In this document: positions 32,853 through 41,342 of the stretch, piece after piece
How positions within the stretch are numbered: the stretch's first letter is position 1
Layout of the letters: every line of letters begins with the position of its first letter
DNA from: DASZVB01 sp035545855
Lineage (GTDB): Bacteria > Myxococcota_A > Polyangia > Polyangiales > Polyangiaceae
Length of the DNA stretch: 64,000 nt
Direction of reading: 5' to 3'
Assembly: GCA_035545855.1 (NCBI GenBank)
Contig: DASZXK010000094.1
Span: 1 to 64,000, forward strand
Notes under the pieces: generated by a model
The model's database searches: none
What the model was told of the DNA's origin: nothing
What the model saw: only the letters and a program-made list of their open reading frames with translations
Position numbers and translations under genes: made by a program

Positions 32853-35237
32853 TCGCTTCGGACCGACCGCGGCGATGACCCGCGCGAGCGCGTCGGGAGT
32901 GACGGAGATCGAGTCGATGCCGAGGTCGGCGAGGAACGTGGCGAACTCCGGGCGATCGCTCGGAGCCTGACCGCAGAGGCCCACCTTCCGCCCCTTCTCG
33001 TGAGCGACGCGGATCACCTGTTCGATGAGCCGGCGGACACCCGGATCGTTCTCGTCGAAGACGTGCGCGAGTAGCTCCGAGTCCCGGTCCACGCCGAGCG
33101 TGAGCTGCGTGAGGTCGTTCGAGCCGATCGAGAAGCCGTCGAAGAGCTCCGAGAACTCCGCCGCGAGGACGACGTTGTTCGGGATCTCGCACATGACGTA
33201 GACTTGAAGGTCGTCCTTCCCTCGCTCGAGACCGCTCCGTTTCATCTCTGCGAGGACTCGCCGGCCCTCTTCCAGCGTCCGACAGAACGGGATCATGACG
33301 AACACGTTCCGGAGGCCCATCTGCTCGCGGACCCGGCGAATCGCCGCGCACTCGAGGGCGAACGCCTCCCGGTAGCGATCGTCGTAGTATCGGGACGCGC
33401 CCCGGAAGCCGATCATGGGATTTTCCTCCTTCGGCTCGAAGGGGGCTCCGCCGCGGAGGGTCGCGTATTCGTTCGTCTTGAAGTCGCTGAAGCGAACGAT
33501 GATCGGGCGCGGGAAGAACGCTGCCGCGATCTGCGCGACCCCGGTCGCGAGGCGGTCCACGAAGAACTCGGACGGGCTCGGATACGCCTCCGTCCGCGCC
33601 GCGATCTCGGCGAGAGCGACGGGATCGGAGACGTGCTCGCGATGGAGGAGCGCCATCGGATGAATCCCGATCCAGCTCGAGATCACGAATTCGATCCGGA
33701 CGAGCCCCACGCCCGCGCTCGGCAAGCGTGCGGTCTGGAACACGTTCTCGGGGTTTCCCACGTTAAGCATGATGGGGACGCGCGGGACGGGCAGCGTCGC
33801 CGGGTCGACTTCTTCCCGATCGAACTCGAGGAGGCCGTCGTAGACGCGGCCCTCCGTGCCTTCGGCGCACGAGACCGTCACCGTCTGCCCCGTGACCAGG
33901 GCCTGCGTGCCCTGCCCCGTTCCGACGACGCAGGGAATTCCGTGCTCGCGCGACACGATGGCGGCGTGGCACGTACGGCCTCCGTGATCGGTGACGACCG
34001 CCGCGGCGCGCTTCAACACCGGCTCCCAGTCGGGGTCCGTCGAACTCGCCACCAGCACCTCGCCGTCCTGGAAGTCCGACAGCTCGGAGAGCGCACGGAC
34101 CACGCGGACCTTCCCCCGCCCGATGCTCGCGCCCACGCTCTTGCCGCGGAGGAGCACCTTTCCCTTGCCTCGAAGCCGGTGAAGCACGAGGGCGCCGGGT
34201 TTCGCGTCCGCATGGACGGTCTCGGGGCGAGCCTGGACGATGAAGAGCCGCCCGCTCTCCCCATCCTTCGCCCATTCGATGTCCATCGGCACGGGCTTTC
34301 CCGCGCGTTTCGTGTAGTGCTTCTCGATCTCGACGGCGACGCGGGAAAGATGGAGGATCTCGTCGTCGTCGAGGGCGAAGCGTCGGCGCTCGGCGAGCGG
34401 GACCCGCTCCTCGCGGACGTCGTCGCTCCCTTCGGAGTAGACGAGCCGCGTCGCTTTGTCCCCGAGTTCCCGCTTCACGATCGGTCGGGCACCGGTCGCG
34501 AGCGTCGGCTTGAACACCCAGTACTCGTCGGGGTCGATCCGTCCCTTCACGACGGACTCCCCGAGCCCGTACCCCGCGGTCACGACGACGACGTCCGGGA
34601 ATCCCGTCTCGGTGTCGAGCGTGAAGATGACGCCGGCCGATCCGAGATCGCTTCGGACCATCTTCTGCACGCCGACGGACAGACCCACGCTCCGGTGTCC
34701 GTAGCCGCGCTCGGTGCGGTAGACGACCGCGCGGTGCGTGAAGAGGGAGGCCATGCACTCGCGCACGACGCGAAGCAGCTGCGCCGGTCCGCGCACGTGA
34801 AGATAGGACTCGTGCTGGCCTGCGAAGGACGCCTCCGGCAGGTCCTCTGCCGTCGCGCTGGAGCGCACGGCGACGTCCGCGTCGGTGCCGCCGTAGCGAG
34901 CCGAGAGCGCAGCGTAGGCCGCGAGCACTTCCGTCTCGACGGCCTTCGGGAGCGGGGCGTGACGGATGCGGTCGCGGATCCGCCTCGTCTCGTCCGCCGC
35001 CGTCTCGATGCTCCGGAGGTCCAGTCGGTCGAGCGGACCGTAGACGGCCGACTCCAGATCGTTTTCGCGGAGATGGAGCCGGAAGGCCTCGACGGTGATC
35101 GCGAACCCGCCGGGCACGTCGACGACCCCCGCGGGGACCCGGTTCGTCAGCTCACCGAGCGCGGCGTTCTTCCCTCCGACGCGCGGGATGTCGGCCAGGG
35201 TCAGTTGCTCGAATGGAACGACGTAGCGGGGGGTCAT
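32841..35237 (-). CDS. ppsA: Phosphoenolpyruvate synthase
   Basis: 798-residue enzyme converting pyruvate, ATP and water to phosphoenolpyruvate, AMP and phosphate in gluconeogenesis. Domain order is typical: N-terminal ATP-grasp-like domain starting GGKNAALGEL with VRSSATAEDLPEASFAGQ, the swivelling phosphohistidine domain with GGRTCHAAIVSREHGIP (His424), and the C-terminal PEP-binding TIM barrel with GLVRIEF, NPMIGFRGASRYY and GLCGQAPSDRPEF. Length agrees with bacterial PpsA. Monocistronic; palindrome copy 3 lies about 115 bp upstream. Confidence 0.95.
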   Translation of the reverse strand: MTPRYVVPFEQLTLADIPRVGGKNAALGELTNRVPAGVVDVPGGFAITVEAFRLHLRENDLESAVYGPLDRLDLRSIETAADETRRIRDRIRHAPLPKAVETEVLAAYAALSARYGGTDADVAVRSSATAEDLPEASFAGQHESYLHVRGPAQLLRVVRECMASLFTHRAVVYRTERGYGHRSVGLSVGVQKMVRSDLGSAGVIFTLDTETGFPDVVVVTAGYGLGESVVKGRIDPDEYWVFKPTLATGARPIVKRELGDKATRLVYSEGSDDVREERVPLAERRRFALDDDEILHLSRVAVEIEKHYTKRAGKPVPMDIEWAKDGESGRLFIVQARPETVHADAKPGALVLHRLRGKGKVLLRGKSVGASIGRGKVRVVRALSELSDFQDGEVLVASSTDPDWEPVLKRAAAVVTDHGGRTCHAAIVSREHGIPCVVGTGQGTQALVTGQTVTVSCAEGTEGRVYDGLLEFDREEVDPATLPVPRVPIMLNVGNPENVFQTARLPSAGVGLVRIEFVISSWIGIHPMALLHREHVSDPVALAEIAARTEAYPSPSEFFVDRLATGVAQIAAAFFPRPIIVRFSDFKTNEYATLRGGAPFEPKEENPMIGFRGASRYYDDRYREAFALECAAIRRVREQMGLRNVFVMIPFCRTLEEGRRVLAEMKRSGLERGKDDLQVYVMCEIPNNVVLAAEFSELFDGFSIGSNDLTQLTLGVDRDSELLAHVFDENDPGVRRLIEQVIRVAHEKGRKVGLCGQAPSDRPEFATFLADLGIDSISVTPDALARVIAAVGPKRSAP

Positions 35238-35351
35238 CCCGGCGAACGGAGCAACGGCCGTACCAGGACGTCGGCCCTGCCCGGTTCCGCCACGCCCGTG
35301 GGTGGCGCGACCTTCGCCCGACGGGAAGGCGCAAGAATCGGCGCCCCGCCT

Positions 35352-35364
35352 CGCAAGCCTTGCG
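35352..35364. repeat. Intergenic palindrome, copy 3
   Basis: CGCAAG-C-CTTGCG, identical to the core at 19501 and 28566, located in the 129-bp gap between the omptin-like gene and ppsA, which are on the same strand. It could serve as the omptin terminator or as an upstream element for ppsA. Confidence 0.7.
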
Positions 35365-35366
35365 CG

Positions 35367-36398
35367 TCAGAACCCGAGGGCGAAGAACGCGAGGAGCCTC
35401 GCGCGGAGACTCGTGAAGGAGAAGTCCGAGTCCGGGATCGCGACGCCGAGCTGGTCCCCGTCGATGGTCGGATCGTCCTCGTAGTAGTGCTGCCGGAGCT
35501 TGCCGGAGACGCCGGTGACCCACTGGATCTCCCCGTGGACCCCGAGGCGAGGCTGCACGTCCCCCTTTCCGAGCACGACCGCGGGCTCGACGACGAGGGC
35601 GCCGCCGACGCCGATGGTGTTCGCCTCCCCGAGCTTCCGGCGGAGGACGTGATCGTCGCGATGGGTCGACGTGGAGAGGATGAGCCTGGCCTCCGCGTCG
35701 ACGACGAAGCTGCCCGTCGATCGGTACGTGGTTCCCGCGCCGACGAACGGGAAGAAATGGTGGACGTCGTACTCCAGGCCCTTCACGTCGTCGGGAATGT
35801 TCGTGGGAGCCCGATTGGCGTTCGAGTCCAGGTGCCAACCCGAGGCGCCGAACACCTCGTAGTGGCTGCCTTCGTAGCGAAGGCCCGCGGTCCCGTAGAA
35901 ACCAGGCCGCGCTCCCGGTTCGGAGGGCTGGAACGCATAGCGGAGCGCGCCTTCGAGGACGAGCGCGCGGAGCGTGGTCCGCGAGTCGGTGTGGCTGAAC
36001 TCCAGGCGCTGCGACGCGCCGAACGCGGACAGGGTGGCGAAATCCTGGTCCGTCATGGTGCCCCAGGGGTCCACGACGTTCGAAAGTACGAGTGCGGAGA
36101 CGGAGAAGGCGCCGGCGGTCAGGCCCATCCCGCCGCCGGCCATCACCGTCTCCACCGGGTAGCTCAGTTTGCTTTCCGCCGTTAGCGTGGAGCTGTCCGA
36201 CTGAGGGATCGACAGGGAGAGCTCGTACGTCTCGACGCCCGCCTGCACGCCGAACTCGGGCGCCACCCAGAAGGTCGTCTCGGCGGCCTCCGCCGTCCGC
36301 TGGCTGCCGACGAGCAGCGCGCCCGCGAGAAACCCCGCGCGCGCCGCGAAGTGCGGAAACCCTGCTCGACTCACCCGACGACCCGGAGCCCCGACCAC
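35367..36398 (-). CDS. Omptin-like outer-membrane protease
   Basis: 343-residue secreted protein with a signal-peptide-like N-terminus (AGFLAGALLVG...AEAAE) and a beta-barrel pattern ending in Phe. The order of motifs matches omptins (peptidase family A26): TMTDQDFATLS corresponds to the VDQDW segment with the two Asp of the OmpT active site (here Asp117, Asp119). GLRYEGSHYEVFGASG matches the Tyr-rich strand. STHRDDHVLRRKL matches the DEH segment with Asp248 and His250 as the catalytic pair. It probably cleaves peptides at the cell surface. GTG at 36398 or GTG at 36374 may be the start. Omptins are best known from enterobacteria. Confidence 0.7.
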   Translation of the reverse strand: MVGAPGRRVSRAGFPHFAARAGFLAGALLVGSQRTAEAAETTFWVAPEFGVQAGVETYELSLSIPQSDSSTLTAESKLSYPVETVMAGGGMGLTAGAFSVSALVLSNVVDPWGTMTDQDFATLSAFGASQRLEFSHTDSRTTLRALVLEGALRYAFQPSEPGARPGFYGTAGLRYEGSHYEVFGASGWHLDSNANRAPTNIPDDVKGLEYDVHHFFPFVGAGTTYRSTGSFVVDAEARLILSTSTHRDDHVLRRKLGEANTIGVGGALVVEPAVVLGKGDVQPRLGVHGEIQWVTGVSGKLRQHYYEDDPTIDGDQLGVAIPDSDFSFTSLRARLLAFFALGF

Positions 36399-36451
36399 GA
36401 CGGCACTCTATCCGAGAACGCCGGCGCTCGCACGAGCGGCGCGAGACACGG

Positions 36452-37270
36452 TCACCTGGACGGCGCTCCCGCGGTGATCTCGGCGAGCGCCTGCCTCGCT
36501 TCTTCCACGGCGCGCGCGGCTTCTTCGGCCTTCGCCCGCGCGGTCGCCGCGGTTTCGAGCGCCTCTCCGACCTTGCGACGAGCTCCCTCGACACGGGCCT
36601 CCGCTTCCTCGAGGTCCTTCTCGGCCCTCCCCACGGAGGCTTCGGCGAGCTCGGCTTCCCTGGCGAGGCGCCGTGCTTCTCGCTCGGCGGCGCCGAGCGC
36701 GTCCGTGACCGGGGCGAGGCGCTCCGCGCGCTCGGCCGCGGCTTTCGCCTCCTCTCGCGAGGGACGCGCCGGTGGAGAGAGCGGAGCGTCGAGCGACAGC
36801 GCGTCGAACCCGAGCGGCGACAGCTCCGCGACCATCCGGCCCGGCGGCGGCCGGACGTCTTCCGCGGCGCTCACGAGCTCGAGGTTCATCGCGATGCGAC
36901 GCCGGAGGTCCGCGGTGACGTTCACGCCATTGTCCGTCGCGAGCTCCACGGCGCGCTCCGTCGCCCGGCGCAGAATGGCCCGGTGCGCCTCGCGCTCGGA
37001 CGTGTAGGCGTCCGCGGTCGGCCGTGTCTCCTGAGCGCGCTTCAGCGCGGCGCCCGCGTCCCTGAGCTCGGCGAGGAGCTCGGGCTCGTCGAAGTGGAGT
37101 CGATTCAGCACCCACGCGACCGGAGCCGGGCGCTCGAGCTTCCCGACGGCGGCCGCGTCGTCCTTCCGACCCGCGGCGCGCAGCTCCTTCACGACCCGGT
37201 TCCGCCCCGCGACGAAGGACGCGACGGGACCGCGGAAGAGCTCGTCCAGTTCTGCTTCGAGATCCAACAC
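36452..37270 (-). CDS. Coiled-coil protein of unknown function
   Basis: 272-residue cytoplasmic protein. The N-terminal 80 residues (PVASFVAGRNRVVKELRAAG, LERPAPVAWVLNRLHFDE) resemble a widespread unnamed family with the pattern F..aR..l.k.LR..G....A..v..L..P...AW..N. From about residue 165 it is a long Ala/Glu/Arg coiled coil. The GTG at 37270 is chosen because GGAGG stands 7 bp upstream; flanking TTG codons are alternatives. It is divergent from the methyltransferase gene at 37476. No enzymatic motif is present. Confidence 0.65.
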   Translation of the reverse strand: MLDLEAELDELFRGPVASFVAGRNRVVKELRAAGRKDDAAAVGKLERPAPVAWVLNRLHFDEPELLAELRDAGAALKRAQETRPTADAYTSEREAHRAILRRATERAVELATDNGVNVTADLRRRIAMNLELVSAAEDVRPPPGRMVAELSPLGFDALSLDAPLSPPARPSREEAKAAAERAERLAPVTDALGAAEREARRLAREAELAEASVGRAEKDLEEAEARVEGARRKVGEALETAATARAKAEEAARAVEEARQALAEITAGAPSR

Positions 37271-37475
37271 CAAACTCCCTCCGAGGAACGGGTGAGCTTG
37301 CCGCGCGCGGCAGTCTCCGGGAACGTCGCGACTCGACGATAGCCGAGGTTTCGAGGGCTGACCCGACAGGGAACGGCCGGTCAGGACGTGGCCTCGAGTC
37401 CGGATTCCTTGCCCGAGAAGCCGCGGGGAAATCCCCTGGGTTTCGCCCGTGCTACGAAGGACCCAGGAGGTGGTG

Positions 37476-38339
37476 ATGACCGAACCGGCGCGCCCCAACG
37501 ACGACAGCATCGCCACCTGGAACGAGATCCTCGTCCCCAAGTTCACGCGCTTTCGTCGCGTCCTCGTGGACGGGTTCGGACAGCACAGCCGCATCCCTCT
37601 CGAGCGCGTCCCCGTGCAGCCGGGCGAACGCGTCCTCGACGTCGGGTGCGGGTTCGGCGAGACGACGATCGAGCTCGCTCGCGCCTCCGGCCCGGACGGC
37701 TCCGCGCTCGGCATCGACTGCGCCGACGGGTTCATCCGGGTCGCGGAAGCCGATGCGAGGGCCGCAGGGGTCCGGAACGCGACCTTCCGCGTCGCCGATG
37801 CGCAGACGGAGCCGTTCGACCCCAACTTCGACGTCGTGTTCTCCCGCTTCGGCACGATGTTCTTCCAGAGCCCGGTCGCGGCCCTGCGAAACCTCCGCCG
37901 GGCCCTCAAACCCGGGGGGCGAACGCTCGCCATCGTGTGGCGTTCGCTCGACGACAACGACTGGGTCGGGCTCCCGAAGTCCGTCGCGCGGCGGCATCTG
38001 CCCCCGCCGCCCGAGGACGGCCGGAGCTGCGGTCCCGGGCCGTTCTCGATGGCCGATGCGAGCACCGTCAGAGAACTCTATGAAAAGGCAGGATTTTCGA
38101 GCGTCACCCTGACGCGGACGGACGTGCCGGTGCTCGTGGGCCGAACCCTGGAGGAAGCCGTCGAATTCCAGCTCCAGCTCGGTCCAGCGGGCGAGATCGT
38201 CCGGGAAGCGGGAGCGCTCGCGGAAGAGTTGCGCCCGATCATCACCGAGGAGCTGAAGGAGCTGCTCCGTCGCTTCGAGACCCCTCGGGGCGTCGTGATG
38301 CAGTCGAGCTCCTGGGCCGTGGAGGCGCGGGCGAGTTGA
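37476..38339 (+). CDS. Class I SAM-dependent methyltransferase
   Basis: 287-residue methyltransferase of the UbiE/Methyltransf_11/25 type: VLDVGCGFGETTIELA binds SAM, ALGIDCADGFI follows, FDVVFSRFGTMFF is motif II, and LKPGGRTLAIVWRSL is motif III. AGGAGG precedes the ATG at 37476. Substrate unknown. The C-terminal third (LVGRTLEEAVEFQLQLGPAG) may form the acceptor cap. It stands alone, with no biosynthetic neighbours that reveal the acceptor. Confidence 0.85.
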   Translation: MTEPARPNDDSIATWNEILVPKFTRFRRVLVDGFGQHSRIPLERVPVQPGERVLDVGCGFGETTIELARASGPDGSALGIDCADGFIRVAEADARAAGVRNATFRVADAQTEPFDPNFDVVFSRFGTMFFQSPVAALRNLRRALKPGGRTLAIVWRSLDDNDWVGLPKSVARRHLPPPPEDGRSCGPGPFSMADASTVRELYEKAGFSSVTLTRTDVPVLVGRTLEEAVEFQLQLGPAGEIVREAGALAEELRPIITEELKELLRRFETPRGVVMQSSSWAVEARAS

Positions 38340-38379
38340 GGCTCTACCGAACGGGGCCGAGTCGGGACATACTGAGCAC

Positions 38380-38880
38380 GTGCGGATCGTGAGCCGCTCG
38401 CTCTTGGTGGGAATCCTCTTCCTGACGCGGGGTGCGTCCGCGGAAGAGCTCGCGTCCGTCCCTGGGGCTGCGATGACGGCGCAGCTGGATGTCGTCCACG
38501 GCACTTCCCCGTTCCGGGAGCTCGCCGAGCGCATCCTCGTTCGCTTCGCTGAAGCCGAATTGAAGAGCCTCGCCGCGGTCACGCGCCGCGCGGATTCCCT
38601 CCTGAAGGTCGCGACGACTGACGACGACGCTCGCTTCGACGAAGCAGCGCGGCGCTCCGGGAAGCTCGTCCTGCTGACGCGAAAGCTCGAGGCCCAGCAC
38701 GCCGCGGAAGAAGAAGAACACTTCGACGAAGCCGTGGATCGTTTCCTGGAGAAGATCGAGTTCCAGGCGGAGCAAGACAAGGCCGAGTCTCGCGCCTTCG
38801 ACATGGAGCTCTCTCGCTTCCTCCAGAAGTCGCGGTTCTTGCACGCGCTCGAGGCGCGTCGCAGCGTGCGGCGGGACTGA
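38380..38880 (+). CDS. Secreted helical protein of unknown function
   Basis: 166-residue protein with an N-terminal signal-like segment (SLLVGILFLTRGASAEE), then charged alpha-helical sequence with many Glu, Ala and Arg (EAQHAAEEEEHFDEAVDR). No family recognised. It begins with GTG. It is followed 23 bp later by another small gene of unknown function, and the two may be co-transcribed. Confidence 0.5.
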   Translation: MRIVSRSLLVGILFLTRGASAEELASVPGAAMTAQLDVVHGTSPFRELAERILVRFAEAELKSLAAVTRRADSLLKVATTDDDARFDEAARRSGKLVLLTRKLEAQHAAEEEEHFDEAVDRFLEKIEFQAEQDKAESRAFDMELSRFLQKSRFLHALEARRSVRRD

Positions 38881-38903
38881 CCGTCCCGCTCGAAGGTCGC
38901 GGC

Positions 38904-39389
38904 ATGGTCTCCCCGCTGGACGATCGCGTCGTGCTCCGCACCATCGCGTTCGCGTTCGGTCCGGGATGCGCCGTGTACGTCGGTGGTCGGCAGCAGTCCC
39001 CGAGCGACGAAGACTGGGACGTGTATCTGCGCTTCCTCGAGGCGCACGGAGTCCGGGGCCCTCGACCGCGGGCCCTCGTGCTGGAGCGCGGCTTCGGGCC
39101 GACACTCCGGCAACGGCAGATGATGCACGCCGTGGTCGGAAACCGCGACGTCCGCGCCGCCGTGCTCACGGATGCCACGTTCGCTCGCGGCGTGGTTCGG
39201 CTCGTCGCGCTCGTGAGCCCGGGTTTCAGAGCGTTTCCGGTCGAGGATCTGGGCGGAGCGCTCCGCCACCTGGACGTGCCGGAGGCGGAACACGCAATCT
39301 ACGCGCGCCTCCTCGAGAGTCTCGTGACGGAGCTCGACCGCGGAAGCATTCCTCCGTCAAAAGAGCCCACGAAAGCGGCGCGGGACTGA
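38904..39389 (+). CDS. Small protein of unknown function, STAS/SpoIIAA-like
   Basis: 161-residue soluble protein. The alternation of strands and helices (VVLRTIAFAFGPGCAVYVGG, RALVLERGFGPTLRQRQMM, RDVRAAVLTDATFARGVVRL, FRAFPVEDLGGALRHLDV) resembles the STAS/SpoIIAA-like fold seen in many myxobacterial hypothetical proteins. This is a fold-level guess. The ATG at 38904 lies 23 bp after the stop of the preceding gene. Confidence 0.5.
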   Translation: MVSPLDDRVVLRTIAFAFGPGCAVYVGGRQQSPSDEDWDVYLRFLEAHGVRGPRPRALVLERGFGPTLRQRQMMHAVVGNRDVRAAVLTDATFARGVVRLVALVSPGFRAFPVEDLGGALRHLDVPEAEHAIYARLLESLVTELDRGSIPPSKEPTKAARD

Positions 39390-39439
39390 GGCGGGTCGCG
39401 GCTTCCACGGGGCGGAGCCGGGAGGTACATTGCGGGGTC

Positions 39440-41266
39440 ATGCGCGGCATTCGAACGACCCTGATCGGGCTGTCCTTCATCGCTCTCGCGTGGGGCGGGT
39501 GCTCGTCGAACGAAAATGCCGGCACTCGAGCCAAACCGGGGCCGGACGGCGGCGACGGCGGGGGCCCGGCGAGCGGAGGAGCCAACGGCGGCGACGGCGG
39601 CAAGCCGAGCTCGACCGGCGGACGCGCGAACACGCCTGCGGATGGAGGCCCCGCGACGCCCGTCTGCGCGCTCGGGACGAGCGCGGGCGCCGTCCAGAAA
39701 CCCACGTTCGTGAGGAACCTCTCGGGAGAGACGAGCTGGTTTGCGTCCCCGGTCGTCGTCGACCTCGATCACGACGGAAAGAACGAGCTCGTCGCCGCGT
39801 ACTACTCCCTCTTCGTGTACGACGCCTCCGGCAAGGAGCTCGCGAAGGCCTCGGACGGCGCGGGCCGCGTGTACGCCCCGCACGTCGTCGCGGACCTGGA
39901 CGACGACGGCACGACGGAGATCGTCGTCGGAAATGACCACCAGGTGATCGCGTACGAATGGAAGGGCGGAAAGCTCGCCATCAAGAGCGGGTGGCCAGCG
40001 GACGTGACGACGGCGAACAATCCGCCCGAGGTCCGCGGCCTCGCCGCCGCCGATCTGGATGGAGATGGCCGGATCGAAGTCGTCGCGACGACGACCCAGA
40101 CGGCGGAGACGTCGGCCGGAGGCGCGCAGGTGTTCGTCTTCGACGCCGGGGGGCAGCCGTATCAGCCGGCGGGCCTCTCCTTCACGGCGTGGCCCCGATA
40201 CAACTCCGCGACGGGCCCGGGAAACGACGGTGACCGGAACGGAGTGGCTCAGGAGGGGTACGGCTGCTACGGCCTGAACGTCGGGATCGGGAACATCGAC
40301 GACGACCCGGCGCTCGAGATCGTCGTCACGTACGACAACCACCAGATCCAGGCGTTCGACCCGGACGGCGTCGCCCTCGACGCGTCCCCCTGGTTCGGAA
40401 ATCCGTCGAACGATCTGCTCGGCAACCGCATGACGTGGGGACAGTTCATTCGCTGGGCGGATCCGGCGGTCGAGCAGGCGCACTACCATGACCACACCGG
40501 CGACTGGCCGAGTCCGACGACCGCCGAGTGGTTGCAATGGACGGCGTCACCGCCCAGCGTCGCGGATCTCGACGGCGACGGGAAGAACGAGGTCGTCGGA
40601 GTGCCGAACGTGGAGATGCACGAGCCGTACGAGACGCAGGCCTACGCCGTGATGGTCCTCGAAGGCGCGCAGGGGGACGGCAGCCGATCGGCGATGAGAA
40701 AGGCCGGCTGGGAGACGCTGCCTCGCGGGGACCGCCCGAACGTTCCGAGCGGCTACTATCCGCCGCTCGGAGTCCCGGCGCCGACCATCGCGAACGTCGG
40801 CGGGGACGCGTCGCCGGAGATCCTCGTCGGACTGAACGACGGATACTTCTACGGCTTCTCCTCGAAGGGAGAGCGGCTCTTCCGGACGGACGTCACGTTC
40901 GGCAAGGCGAGGATGTTCACGTCGGAAGCGACGGTCGCGGACCTGAACCAGGACGGCATTCCGGAGATCCTCCTCGCGACGTTCGGCGACCCCGACGTCA
41001 CCGACTCCGGGCACCTCGTGGTGCTCGCAAGCGACGGGAGTCTCCTCTTCGACGTCCCGCTGCCGAACCCCGGACACGACGGCAACGGGAACGGGGCGCC
41101 CGCCGCGCCGGCGGTCGGCGACCTCGACGGCGACGGCGCGCTCGAGATCTTCGTGCAGACCTTCGACCACGGGATGGACGTCTTCACGGTGAAGGGCTCC
41201 GCGCCGAACTGCGTCCTCTGGTCGACGGCACGGGGAGGCCCGCTCCGCACCGGCGCCCCGAATTGA
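39440..41266 (+). CDS. FG-GAP/VCBS-repeat lipoprotein
   Basis: 608-residue exported lipoprotein. Lipobox ALAWGGCSS, a Gly/Ala/Pro-rich linker to about residue 70, then repeated Ca2+-binding loops of the FG-GAP/VCBS type: DLDHDGKNELVA, DLDDDGTTEIVVG, DLDGDGRIEVVA, NIDDDPALEIVV, DLDGDGKNEVVG, NVGGDASPEILVG, DLNQDGIPEILLA and DLDGDGALEIFV. These form an integrin-alpha-like beta propeller. A surface adhesion or scaffold role is typical of the fold. No catalytic domain is seen. ATG at 39440 with GGAGG about 15 bp upstream. Confidence 0.87.
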   Translation: MRGIRTTLIGLSFIALAWGGCSSNENAGTRAKPGPDGGDGGGPASGGANGGDGGKPSSTGGRANTPADGGPATPVCALGTSAGAVQKPTFVRNLSGETSWFASPVVVDLDHDGKNELVAAYYSLFVYDASGKELAKASDGAGRVYAPHVVADLDDDGTTEIVVGNDHQVIAYEWKGGKLAIKSGWPADVTTANNPPEVRGLAAADLDGDGRIEVVATTTQTAETSAGGAQVFVFDAGGQPYQPAGLSFTAWPRYNSATGPGNDGDRNGVAQEGYGCYGLNVGIGNIDDDPALEIVVTYDNHQIQAFDPDGVALDASPWFGNPSNDLLGNRMTWGQFIRWADPAVEQAHYHDHTGDWPSPTTAEWLQWTASPPSVADLDGDGKNEVVGVPNVEMHEPYETQAYAVMVLEGAQGDGSRSAMRKAGWETLPRGDRPNVPSGYYPPLGVPAPTIANVGGDASPEILVGLNDGYFYGFSSKGERLFRTDVTFGKARMFTSEATVADLNQDGIPEILLATFGDPDVTDSGHLVVLASDGSLLFDVPLPNPGHDGNGNGAPAAPAVGDLDGDGALEIFVQTFDHGMDVFTVKGSAPNCVLWSTARGGPLRTGAPN

Positions 41267-41267
41267 G

Positions 41268-41286
41268 CCGGGGCGAGTCACCCCGG
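41268..41286 (+). terminator. Short hairpin after FG-GAP lipoprotein gene
   Basis: CCGGGG-7-CCCCGG immediately follows the stop codon of the FG-GAP gene. The 6-bp stem has no T run, so the assignment is weak. Confidence 0.3.
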
Positions 41287-41342
41287 ACGTCAATCGAATC
41301 ACCCGCGACGCCATCACCAGGCCCACGGGCCGGACCGGGTGT

